From NCBI GenBank assembly GCA_002869425.1, contig PKSZ01000246.1, forward strand, positions 1-6,794: DNA of 6,794 bases, written 5' to 3'. Below, piece by piece: positions 1 to 6,794 of the stretch. The translations under genes were made by a program, and so were the position numbers. Below the pieces are notes generated by a model. That model saw nothing but the letters and a program-made list of their open reading frames with translations, searched no databases and was not told where the DNA came from. The stretch is from Marinilabiliales bacterium (lineage in GTDB: Bacteria; Bacteroidota; Bacteroidia; Bacteroidales; BM523). Positions within the stretch are counted from its first letter, which is position 1. Each line of letters begins with the position of its first letter.

Positions 1-1950
1 AATAACATAAACGCCATTATTGCCTTCTATCGGGCCATACATTTGTCCCTGATCAACCGAAACAGCAGCACCAACCAAAGCAGGTTCAACGCCTAGGCCC
101 GGCACATTTGACATTGAAAAAGAAATGTTTTCAGCAGTTCTAAGCTCAGTATTAAGAGCAGCAGCCAATTCTTCTATTCCTTTTACAGAACTTATCTTTG
201 ATTCAATATTATTCATCAGTTTTTCTGCTTTCTTTTCCTTGGTTACGTTGATTTCTATTTCAGTCCTAACCTGATCCAATGAAGCAATTCCCTCTTCTCT
301 TGTTTCTGTTAAAAGAGCCACAACAAACCTATCACCTATCTCAAAAACGGAAGACACATCTCCCTTTTCTGCCTTATATGCCCAACGAATCATTTCGCGA
401 GGGTTATCAAGACCACTTATTTGCTTATCATTTTCAAGTACATTGTTTGCTATTCTCTTTGCAAGGCCATTTTCATTTACAAATGACTCGAATTTTTCTT
501 TTGTATTATTCAATCCTGCAAACTCACTTGCTTCTGAATATATCTGCTGATAAGTAGCTGAACTTGGTTCAATTGTTCGTGCAATAGTCGCTAATTTAAC
601 CATTTCTGACTCTTCACTTTTGTCAACTACTTTAAAAATATGAACACCGAATTGTGTTGCAACCCTTGCAACATGTCCTTTCGGAGAGAAAAAGCATGAA
701 TCAGAAAATGGCTGAACCATGGATTTGTTATCAAACCAACCAAGATCTCCACCTGTTTCTTTGGTTTTATCGGTATTGTACTCCATCGCCAACAACTCAA
801 ACTGTGTAGGATCAGCTTCAATAATATCAATCAAGCTATCGGCCATCTTATTCAACATATCAAGATTTGCCTGCAATGCCTGTGGACTAAGTAAAATATG
901 ACTTGCTTTTACAGAGTCGGCAACCATTTTTCTATCAACCAGCTTTGTAATTTTATATGCTTCACCTTCCAAATAAGGTCCCACTACAGTTCCAACCAAT
1001 GTATCAAAAAAAGTTGAATCCAGCGCTTCACTCAATTCATCACGCTTGAGATACCTGTAATTCTCTGGAATATCGGTATTCATTGCAGCAAAACGAAGAT
1101 CATCTTCAGCTGTAGCAAAATCTTCTTTCAAATCTGCAACCCACTGTTCAGTAGCTGCAATATCATCTTGTGAAGCAGCAATATCAAAAACAACATAATC
1201 CATATCCCTTGATGCTTTCTGCTCATATTTGCTTTTGTGCTCTTCATAATATGACTGCAAATCCTTTTCGGTTACCTGGATCGAAGAATCTGATATGGCA
1301 TTATAACGTAAAGCAACATATGAAAGATTTACTTTCTTATTTTTTGATTCAAACTCCTCTTGTGCTTCCAGATTTGTTACATAATATCCTTTTTTGATAA
1401 GATTATTATATTTTGTTGCTATTCTGGTTTTCATCAAACCATCCTCAAAAGCAAGCCATATATCTTTTTGCTCTGGATTCTGCTCCAAACTTTTCAGATA
1501 CTGAATTACTTTTGCTCTATCGAACCTTCCATTCTCATCCCTGAAAATTGGTATTTGCTGAATCTGAGGATCAATATTGTTCCCCTGAACCATGTCAAAC
1601 AACTCATCAGGATGGACTGCAAGCCCAAGCTCTTCATACTCTTTTCCTAACAATGCTTCACGCAAAACATAATCCCATACCTGCTCACGAAGCATTTCTA
1701 TTGTTTTTTCATCAACATCACTCTGGCCTGAGTTATTCTTATAGTTCTCAACAAACTCATCTACTTTGGCTTGAAAATACTGCAATGGAACTCCCTGCCC
1801 ATCTATGGACGCAATCTCATTTTCTGAATTTCCAAATACCGATTTTCCGGACTTGAATAAATCTCCCAGCACAAATGCAAATAATGCCATGCCCACAATA
1901 ATAGCTATAAGCAAGCCTGCTCTGTTTCTGATCTTCTGTAAAGTAGCCAT
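1..1950 (-). CDS. ppiD: Membrane-anchored periplasmic peptidyl-prolyl isomerase, PpiD/SurA type (3' end outside window)
   Basis: The frame is open from ATG at 1950 to the left edge, giving 650 residues with no stop. I recall the Bacteroidota family at about 700 residues, so perhaps 50 C-terminal residues are missing. Residues 1-10 are basic (MATLQKIRNR). A single membrane helix follows at about 11-32 (AGLLIAIIVGMALFAFVLGD), then a SurA_N-like chaperone region. A parvulin domain spans about 346-442: it opens with SHILL (His351), contains the signature GGDLGWF at 400-406 and closes with FGVHIFKV (His437), so it looks catalytically intact. The segments before it (about 240-345, including VVGPYLEGEAYKITK) and after it (about 511-575, including GDVSSVFEIGDRFVVAL) resemble degenerate parvulin repeats. 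By family, PpiD is an inner-membrane chaperone whose periplasmic domain helps newly exported and outer-membrane proteins fold. That fits the envelope genes upstream. The PpiD-type assignment is firm; the exact orthology to E. coli ppiD is looser. Confidence 0.93.
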   Translation of the reverse strand, partial: MATLQKIRNRAGLLIAIIVGMALFAFVLGDLFKSGKSVFGNSENEIASIDGQGVPLQYFQAKVDEFVENYKNNSGQSDVDEKTIEMLREQVWDYVLREALLGKEYEELGLAVHPDELFDMVQGNNIDPQIQQIPIFRDENGRFDRAKVIQYLKSLEQNPEQKDIWLAFEDGLMKTRIATKYNNLIKKGYYVTNLEAQEEFESKNKKVNLSYVALRYNAISDSSIQVTEKDLQSYYEEHKSKYEQKASRDMDYVVFDIAASQDDIAATEQWVADLKEDFATAEDDLRFAAMNTDIPENYRYLKRDELSEALDSTFFDTLVGTVVGPYLEGEAYKITKLVDRKMVADSVKASHILLSPQALQANLDMLNKMADSLIDIIEADPTQFELLAMEYNTDKTKETGGDLGWFDNKSMVQPFSDSCFFSPKGHVARVATQFGVHIFKVVDKSEESEMVKLATIARTIEPSSATYQQIYSEASEFAGLNNTKEKFESFVNENGLAKRIANNVLENDKQISGLDNPREMIRWAYKAEKGDVSSVFEIGDRFVVALLTETREEGIASLDQVRTEIEINVTKEKKAEKLMNNIESKISSVKGIEELAAALNTELRTAENISFSMSNVPGLGVEPALVGAAVSVDQGQMYGPIEGNNGVYVI

Positions 1951-2048
1951 ACTATTTACTTAAATTTATATGCAAAAAATTCAGGCTACGAAGATAGAAA
2001 AATAAAACACAATATGAATAATTACCAGGAAAAAATAGCCTACCGTCC
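1951..2048 (-). promoter_or_regulatory. 98-base intergenic spacer before the PpiD-type gene, possible promoter or 5' leader
   Basis: This is the only sizeable gap in the window and is strongly AT-rich. On the minus strand it holds two imperfect matches to the Bacteroidota -7 element TAnnTTTG: TATCTTCG, and TAAATTTA close to the start codon. A TTCG lies about 20 bases upstream of TAAATTTA, a poor match to the -33 element. Neither pair is convincing. A 6-base inverted repeat (AGGCTA at 1983-1988 with TAGCCT at 2036-2041) brackets most of the gap, but its loop is too long to call a terminator. No Shine-Dalgarno sequence precedes the ATG, which is normal for this phylum. An independent promoter is plausible from the spacing alone. 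Confidence 0.3.
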
Positions 2049-3338
2049 TTATGACTGTGCTTGTAGTTCGTTGGCACTATTTTTAACTGTTATGCGAATC
2101 AACTCTATTTTTGTATTCGTAACCTTCAAAACTCTTATCGAATATTGATCAATATCTATTTGCTCGTTAGCCTGTGGAATGTTTTCATAATTAAACAATA
2201 TGTAACCAGCAAGCGTCTCATATTCATCTGATTCCGGAATAGATAAATCATATTTTTCATTGATCGTATCAATCTCCAATCTACCGGAAAATAAAAATTC
2301 ATTTTCAGACAATTGTTTTTCTACAAACTCTACGGTATCATGTTCATCTGTAATTTCCCCAAAAATTTCTTCTATGATATCTTCAATTGTAACGATTCCT
2401 GATGTTCCTCCAAATTCATCCACAACAAGTGCAATGCTTTTATGCTCTCTAATAAATTGTGAAAGAAGTCTGTTTGCGGGCATGGTTTCCGGAACAATTA
2501 TCAAAGGCTGAACCTTCGATCTGATGGTCTTTTGATTCTTAAATATTTCAGAAACATGAAAATAACCTACGATATGATCTATTGAATCTTTATAAACCAA
2601 TATCTTGCTTAAGCCTGTTTCAATAAACTTTTCTCTTAAACTGTCGATGGTATCATTAACATCGATGGCTACCAATTCCGTACGGGGGATTATACATTCC
2701 CGAAGCTTAACATTAGAAAAATCAAGTGCATTCTGAAACATCTTTACATCAACTTCCATGTCATCATCAGCAGCTGCACTTTCCTGAACTTCATTGATAA
2801 AATAATCAAGATCAACTTTACCAAAGACAGGATTTCCATTTTCTTCCTTTACATCTACTTTTAATAAACCCTTTAAAATACCATTGGATAAAAGAATAGC
2901 AACCTTAGCAACAGGATAAAGCAATACATAAAAAAACATTACCGGCAATGCAAAAAAGTTCAAAGCATTATTCGGGTTGATCCGAAAAAGGGTTTTAGGC
3001 AGAAATTCAGCCGTAACAAGTATTACCAGTGTTGAAAGAATTGTTTGAATCAACAACACAAGTGCCTCATTACTAACAAATAAAACAATATATGGCTCCA
3101 AAACCAATGCCATGAATATACCATAGATAACCAAAGCAATGTTATTTCCAACAAGCATGGTAGCGATATACTGTCCGGGATTCTTTGTAAAAACCTGGAC
3201 AATACCAGATGCACTTTTCTCCTGCTTTTTCTCTACCTCTATCCGTAACTTATTGGCTGAAACAAATGCTATTTCCAAACCTGAAAAAAATCCGGAAAAC
3301 AATAATGAAATCAATATAATAACTATGTATACAGCCAT
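2049..3338 (-). CDS. CNNM/CorC-family membrane protein (DUF21, CBS pair, CorC_HlyC), probable Mg2+/Co2+ transporter
   Basis: A complete 429-residue protein, the usual length for the family. The CNNM/DUF21 membrane domain covers about 1-190 and contains FFSGLEIAFVSANKLR (17-32), VGNNIA (63-68) and AEFLPKT (110-116), which match the conserved ion-path motifs (FFSGxE, GNN, xE-LPK). Hydrophobic stretches lie near 3-20, 56-82, 90-113 and 127-152. A CBS pair follows: CBS1 at about 205-268 with IIPRTELVAID, and CBS2 at about 275-332 with VVDEFGGTSGIVTIEDIIEE. The C-terminal CorC_HlyC domain is at about 347-418. CNNM/CorB proteins are inner-membrane Mg2+ (or Co2+) exporters whose CBS domains sense ATP-Mg. 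Older annotations say 'hemolysin', and the Bacteroidota gliding protein GldE belongs to the same superfamily. No gliding gene is visible here, so I do not call it gldE. The ATG lies 3 bases after the stop of the small upstream gene, indicating co-transcription. Confidence 0.93.
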   Translation of the reverse strand: MAVYIVIILISLLFSGFFSGLEIAFVSANKLRIEVEKKQEKSASGIVQVFTKNPGQYIATMLVGNNIALVIYGIFMALVLEPYIVLFVSNEALVLLIQTILSTLVILVTAEFLPKTLFRINPNNALNFFALPVMFFYVLLYPVAKVAILLSNGILKGLLKVDVKEENGNPVFGKVDLDYFINEVQESAAADDDMEVDVKMFQNALDFSNVKLRECIIPRTELVAIDVNDTIDSLREKFIETGLSKILVYKDSIDHIVGYFHVSEIFKNQKTIRSKVQPLIIVPETMPANRLLSQFIREHKSIALVVDEFGGTSGIVTIEDIIEEIFGEITDEHDTVEFVEKQLSENEFLFSGRLEIDTINEKYDLSIPESDEYETLAGYILFNYENIPQANEQIDIDQYSIRVLKVTNTKIELIRITVKNSANELQAQS

Positions 3339-3341
3339 TTT

Positions 3342-3563
3342 CTATTTCTCACTATTTGAATCTTTCTTATCATCTTCCAATTTTCGTCTGATTCTGAGGT
3401 GTCTCCTAAATGAATAAACCAGTATTGCAACTAATGCCATTATAAAGAACAGATAACTTTCAGAGAAGCCATGTTTTGTTGTTTTATGGATACCTGCTGT
3501 TAAACTTGCGATGGCAACTACAAGCCATACAATTTCCAAAATAAGTGCTGCTTTTTTATTCAT
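3342..3563 (-). CDS. Small two-helix inner-membrane protein of unknown function
   Basis: A 73-residue protein that I do not recognise as a named family. The basic start (MNKK) is followed by a hydrophobic helix at about 6-24, a polar turn at 25-35 (HKTTKHGFSES), a second helix at about 36-51, then a basic stretch (RRHLRIRRK, 53-61) and a charged tail rich in Lys, Asp and Glu. By the positive-inside rule both ends should face the cytoplasm, making a membrane hairpin. It is very likely a real gene. Its ATG sits inside the last codons of lptC (8-base overlap), its TAG stop lies 3 bases before the CNNM-family gene, and it fills the space between them exactly. Short membrane proteins in this spot are often annotated as hypothetical. 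A role as an accessory subunit of the neighbouring transporter or of the Lpt machinery is conjecture from position only. Confidence 0.8.
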   Translation of the reverse strand: MNKKAALILEIVWLVVAIASLTAGIHKTTKHGFSESYLFFIMALVAILVYSFRRHLRIRRKLEDDKKDSNSEK

Positions 3564-4158
3564 CTTTTACATTAATTGTGCCTTTGGTATTCAGCAATTT
3601 CCATTTAGAGAATGTATCATCAGCCTCAAAACCATTCTGACCATAAAAAACACCATCCTTTGTTGTTATCCTGGAAAATTTATCAGAATAGAGTTTCTTT
3701 TCTCCTACATCCCAAACCATGTATTCTGTATTCAGTTGATTCCCTTCTCTCTTGTTTATCGCAACTACGTCCCGTTCAGCGATCCATATGTTTTTCTCTT
3801 CAAAATGCTTTGCATAATCAGCCTTTATACTGCTCATGATATTCTGATGATAATCATAGCCATAAACTGTAATTCCCTGGGGGAATTCAATATAAGGTTC
3901 TTCTTCCTTTTCAAAACGCTTTAATTCAGGTGCAAACATTTTAAAGCTTATCAAACCCGAATCCGTTTGAATAACTTCAATATTGTATGAATGTAAGGAA
4001 GGAATTTCTTCTGTTCGGGTCAATGCATTTACTTCTTCCATTGTATTACTACATGAAAAAAACAAAGCGGTTCCGACCAGCAGAACCACTATGCTTAACA
4101 TATGCTTTGATTTATTAATTGAAATCAGAGAATTAAAATCTTGCTGTTGTTTTTTCAT
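3556..4158 (-). CDS. lptC: LPS export ABC transporter periplasmic protein LptC
   Basis: A 200-residue protein from the chosen ATG. LptC takes lipopolysaccharide from the inner-membrane LptB2FG transporter and hands it to the periplasmic Lpt bridge. An N-terminal basic region (KK at 2-3, K16 and K18) leads into a hydrophobic segment at about 20-34 ending in LFFSC, with Cys36 as a possible lipidated cysteine. The beta-jellyroll body at about 45-197 shows the family pattern in order: SYNIEVIQTDSGLISFKMFAPEL, then PYIEFPQGITVYGYD, SSIKADYAKH, NIWIAERDVVAINKREG, NTEYMVWDVGEKKLYSDKF, GVFYGQNGFEADDTFSKW and a final KGTINV. The frame also opens five codons upstream at a TTG (4173), but the ATG at 4158 keeps the charged n-region and is the better start. 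A still later ATG at 4101 would remove those charges. The start overlaps the TPR gene by 26 bases, suggesting translational coupling. Confidence 0.92.
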   Translation of the reverse strand: MKKQQQDFNSLISINKSKHMLSIVVLLVGTALFFSCSNTMEEVNALTRTEEIPSLHSYNIEVIQTDSGLISFKMFAPELKRFEKEEEPYIEFPQGITVYGYDYHQNIMSSIKADYAKHFEEKNIWIAERDVVAINKREGNQLNTEYMVWDVGEKKLYSDKFSRITTKDGVFYGQNGFEADDTFSKWKLLNTKGTINVKDE

Positions 4159-5527
4159 TGATCCAACACTCAACAGTTACAGTTTGTCCTTCAGTAACTC
4201 CATAAAAGAAGGCATCTTCCTTATTGGGGTACTGACCTGAATATGCACCTATTAATTTATTTGCTTCCGAAGCAACAGATGGATCAACGGATTTTGCGTA
4301 ATTTAACTTATCCACTGCTGCCCAATATGCTATTTTTTTATGAAAAGCATCTTCTCCACAACTTGAAGCACTCGCTGCATAAAATGTAGCTACCAATACA
4401 TATGGCATACCCCAATTGGGCTTAAGATTAGCTGCCTTAAGTGCATATGTTCTTGCCTTCGAACGGTTACCAAGTTTAGAACCAGTTACGGCAGCCAGTT
4501 CATAATAATACTGAGCTTTTAGTGAATCTACCTGCTCCAGTTCAATTGCTTTATTATAATACTCAGCCGCTTTGCTGTATTTCTCATTCTTTACAGACAT
4601 TTTTGCAAGAGCATATGATGCCATTGAGGAGGGCTCTAACTCATTAAGTTTTGCTGAAGCTTCAAAGAACAATGGATCATCCTCACATTTCTGCTTATCA
4701 AGAAGTCTGACAATCTTTTTCAATAAATCAATATCATCTCTATTGGCCTCAAATTTAGGCTTAAATATGGGAACTATTGATTCACATGTTGCAGCAGAAG
4801 AAGCAACAAAGAGATTGTCAAGATTCTCTTTTGTTTTAACCAAACGATCAAGTTTCTTTGCCTTTTTGGCCTCACTTATCAATTCGTTTTCGTTAAGTTT
4901 CTTAATATTCCCTTCGATGATATCCATTGCAGTAACATAATCGTTTACTACCTGATCTGCACTATGCTTTTCCAATTTCATCATCTTAATAGACATATAC
5001 ATCAATGGTGTAATGATACCTGCTTCCGTTTTTTCTTTCTGCATCTCCATAGACTTTGAAAGGCACTGGTATGCTTCTTCAACATTGTCGCGTCTGTACC
5101 TGTATATCTCATTCCCTTTTCTACCCAGAATCCAACCTTCCGGATATTTTTTATTGTTCCCAAAATATTCAATACGCCTGTCATAAATCATTAAAAGTGT
5201 ATCAATTAGAGGTTCCTTTTTGGCCTCATCTTTCTCATTTTTTATCAAATAAGAATAAATCTTAACGCCATCAGAATACAATTTTCGGGTTGATTGCGGA
5301 CAAATATCAAAAGCATTTCTCCAACCAGATACTGCATCCTTATAATTTTTTTGTTTCACAAACTCACCATACAAAGACAAGTTTGTAACACAAGCGGCAC
5401 TGTCAGTTCCAAATTTAGACTCTGAAGGATCGTCACCATCTTCATCATCATCGTCTTGAGCTACAGCAGACAAGGCAACACCAATTGATAAAAATAAAAC
5501 CAAGAATAATTTCCAAGAAGTTTTCAT
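4133..5527 (-). CDS. Exported tetratricopeptide-repeat protein with acidic N-terminus
   Basis: A complete 464-residue protein. A clear Sec signal peptide occupies about 1-24 (MKTSWKLFLVLFLSIGVALS, then AVAQ), with likely cleavage after AVA or AVAQ. The mature protein begins with an acidic run (DDDDEDGDD, 25-33). The rest is almost wholly helical. The best TPR unit is at about 303-335 (ASYALAKMSVKNEKYSKAAE then YYNKAIEL), followed by another at about 338-370 (YYELAAVTGSKLGNRSKART then YALKAANLKP); weaker helix pairs lie at about 47-75 and 131-165. Seven cysteines lie in the full frame, all in the mature part (46, 76, 155, 248, 281, 390, 454), notable for an exported protein and perhaps forming disulfides. 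The C-terminus EGQTVTVECWINEKTTARF looks like a conserved family tail. TPR proteins are scaffolds, and no enzyme motif is visible. It lies 12 bases after the barrel gene and overlaps lptC, which suggests a periplasmic envelope-assembly role, but the function is unknown. Confidence 0.88.
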   Translation of the reverse strand: MKTSWKLFLVLFLSIGVALSAVAQDDDDEDGDDPSESKFGTDSAACVTNLSLYGEFVKQKNYKDAVSGWRNAFDICPQSTRKLYSDGVKIYSYLIKNEKDEAKKEPLIDTLLMIYDRRIEYFGNNKKYPEGWILGRKGNEIYRYRRDNVEEAYQCLSKSMEMQKEKTEAGIITPLMYMSIKMMKLEKHSADQVVNDYVTAMDIIEGNIKKLNENELISEAKKAKKLDRLVKTKENLDNLFVASSAATCESIVPIFKPKFEANRDDIDLLKKIVRLLDKQKCEDDPLFFEASAKLNELEPSSMASYALAKMSVKNEKYSKAAEYYNKAIELEQVDSLKAQYYYELAAVTGSKLGNRSKARTYALKAANLKPNWGMPYVLVATFYAASASSCGEDAFHKKIAYWAAVDKLNYAKSVDPSVASEANKLIGAYSGQYPNKEDAFFYGVTEGQTVTVECWINEKTTARF

Positions 5528-5539
5528 AATCTAGATACT

Positions 5540-6794
5540 TTAATCAAATTTACTTTTAACAAACCATTTATCTTGTAAAGTCAAATTTAAGGTAAAAATG
5601 TAATAATTTTCTTTAATCAAATTGCTATTTACAGTTCCTCTTTGGCCCATAGTAAATGATAAATTTACTGAAGACTTGTCATTAATTGTATTGTATGATG
5701 TGAACTGTCTGATTGGGAAACCAACACCAAAACTTATGCCAAAATCACTGATTTGTTCACCATGAATTCGAATATATGAATTATTATAGTATCCACCCAG
5801 TCTGTACCTCATTTTCTTCAGGTAGTTTCTTCGTCCCGCCTTGTAATCTGGTGTAAATTCCATACCACCGCTAATTGTATAGCTCGATCCCAGTGAATCA
5901 GAGAAATAAACACCATCACCAGGTTTCCAGTCCTGCATTGAATAATCTGCAGCGAATAGAAATGAATTTTCCTTCTCCAGGGCAACTCCAAATCCATAAG
6001 TCATTGGTAACATTACATCCTTGGAATCATCCACTTCATATTCAACCGTATCAATAATCCTACTGTATAAAATTGAGGTGTAATTTGTACCTGCGGGAGA
6101 CCTGCTTGTTGGACCTGAAATAATACTGGTTTTGGATCTAATTGCAGAACGGTTTTCAAAAACAGCACCCAAGGTTAGTTTCATATCCTTTACCGGTTGC
6201 GTATATTGCAAGCCATATGTGAAATGAAAATCACCAATAACTGAATTAATTTCTTTCTGGTAATTATAATTGCTATCCGTTACAAGTGTATTTAACTGTT
6301 TCAAATCGCCATATAAATAACTGGCATTAACACCTGCAGATATTCTTCCATAATCAAAAGACAGCCCCAAAAAAGCCTTATTCAAACCACCAAGTCCATA
6401 ATATTTACTGGTATAATCACCCAAGAGATCACTTTCTGTTTCAATATTTACATTATATCCAACATCGCTATATGGCAATAGTCCCATGGTTGCATTTAAA
6501 TACGAAGTTATAGGGAAGCCCATTGTAATGTATTGAATATTGGGATCTGTACTGGAGAATGAACTACTATTGGTTTCATAATCCTTTGTAATACTCCTTG
6601 CTCCAAACTCAAATAAGAATGACAAGCTATCATATGCAGCATATGCTGCGGGATTTTTGGTATTTATATACCGATTTGAAGCGACTCCAATTGAAGCACC
6701 TCCAAACGCACGGGCTCTGCCAAACGCATCACCTGCCAAATCACCGATTCCGTACATTGAATACGGAGAACTTGTATTATTCTGAGCCAGAATA
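5540..6794 (-). CDS. Outer-membrane beta-barrel protein, FadL-like (5' end outside window)
   Basis: The frame is open through the right edge and gives 417 residues in the window. A Met codon at 6757 could be mistaken for the start. Upstream of it the frame continues as ILAQNNTSSPYSMYGIGDL, the end of a signal peptide (cleavage near LAQ/N) followed by the mature N-terminus typical of Bacteroidota barrels. The true start is therefore beyond the window, perhaps some 15-20 codons away. The body alternates amphipathic beta strands with turn-rich loops and has many aromatic and glycine residues. Recognisable stretches include FGRARAFGGASIGVASNRYI, MGFPITSYLNATMGLLPYSD, YYGLGGLNKAFLGLSFDYG and AGVNASYLYGDL. 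The C-terminus YIFTLNLTLQDKWFVKSKFD resembles the closing strand of this family. FadL-type proteins carry hydrophobic compounds across the outer membrane, but the substrate here cannot be inferred. PorV-like barrels are an alternative reading. It is the first visible gene of the operon. Confidence 0.85.
   Translation of the reverse strand, partial: ILAQNNTSSPYSMYGIGDLAGDAFGRARAFGGASIGVASNRYINTKNPAAYAAYDSLSFLFEFGARSITKDYETNSSSFSSTDPNIQYITMGFPITSYLNATMGLLPYSDVGYNVNIETESDLLGDYTSKYYGLGGLNKAFLGLSFDYGRISAGVNASYLYGDLKQLNTLVTDSNYNYQKEINSVIGDFHFTYGLQYTQPVKDMKLTLGAVFENRSAIRSKTSIISGPTSRSPAGTNYTSILYSRIIDTVEYEVDDSKDVMLPMTYGFGVALEKENSFLFAADYSMQDWKPGDGVYFSDSLGSSYTISGGMEFTPDYKAGRRNYLKKMRYRLGGYYNNSYIRIHGEQISDFGISFGVGFPIRQFTSYNTINDKSSVNLSFTMGQRGTVNSNLIKENYYIFTLNLTLQDKWFVKSKFD

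Noticed and set aside
1170..1856. Plus-strand open frames of 75 to 102 codons across the left part of the window.
   Set aside because: They lie antisense to the PpiD-type gene, show no domain-like composition, and overlap one another in different frames. They are shadows of a clearly coding minus strand.
1951..2030. TATCTTCG and TAAATTTA on the minus strand as Bacteroidota -7 promoter elements.
   Set aside because: Each has a mismatch to TAnnTTTG and no good -33 TTTG at the right spacing. Kept only as a low-confidence regulatory region.
1983..2041. Inverted repeat AGGCTA / TAGCCT with a T-run just after it on the minus strand, as a possible terminator or attenuator before the PpiD-type gene.
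   Set aside because: The stem is only 6 base pairs with a loop of about 47 bases. In AT-rich spacer DNA this is expected by chance.
2049..3338. Naming the CNNM-family gene gldE (gliding motility).
   Set aside because: The family match is shared by ordinary CorC/CNNM proteins and no other gliding gene is present in the window. The neighbourhood is LPS export and envelope folding.
3511..3924. Plus-strand open frame of 137 codons opposite lptC, rich in hydrophobic residues.
   Set aside because: It is antisense to a well-supported lptC. The hydrophobicity comes from the complement of charged codons, and no start context or neighbour supports it.
1..6794. Signs of a mobile island, defence system, CRISPR array or RNA gene.
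   Set aside because: All genes are co-directional and nearly contiguous with uniform base composition and core envelope functions. There are no repeats, integrases, transposases or tRNA-like folds that I can see.

Overview
The window reads as ordinary core chromosome of a member of the Bacteroidota, most likely a Bacteroidales/Marinilabiliales-type organism. The evidence is AT-rich DNA (roughly 35-40% GC by eye), starts without clear Shine-Dalgarno sequences, and protein families whose closest recognisable forms are typical of that phylum. Every credible gene lies on the minus strand, so transcription runs from right to left. I see no tRNA, rRNA, CRISPR array, insertion sequence, integrase or phage gene.

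Layout in transcription order. (1) 6794-5540: an outer-membrane beta-barrel protein whose start lies beyond the right edge; the frame is open to the last base and shows the end of a signal peptide. (2) 5527-4133: an exported TPR protein with a very acidic mature N-terminus. (3) 4158-3556: LptC, the periplasmic LPS-export factor, with a lipobox-like cysteine. (4) 3563-3342: a 73-residue two-helix membrane protein of unknown function. (5) 3338-2049: a CNNM/CorC-family membrane protein with DUF21, a CBS pair and a CorC_HlyC domain. (6) After a 98-base gap, 1950-1: a PpiD/SurA-type peptidyl-prolyl isomerase that runs off the left edge.

Genes 1 to 5 are packed so tightly (12-base gap, 26-base overlap, 8-base overlap, 3-base gap) that they almost certainly form one operon. 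Gene 6 may be read through or may have its own promoter. The common theme is the cell envelope: an outer-membrane barrel, a periplasmic repeat protein, LPS export, an inner-membrane probable ion transporter, and a membrane-anchored periplasmic folding factor. I recall this order being conserved in many Bacteroidota, often downstream of a type III pantothenate kinase gene, which would lie to the right and is not visible here.

I found no convincing new defence system or mobile system. The most useful leads are the uncharacterised proteins fixed next to lptC (the TPR protein and the small two-helix protein), the probable lipoprotein anchoring of LptC, and two large genes that a start-to-stop ORF search would miss or truncate because they cross the window edges.
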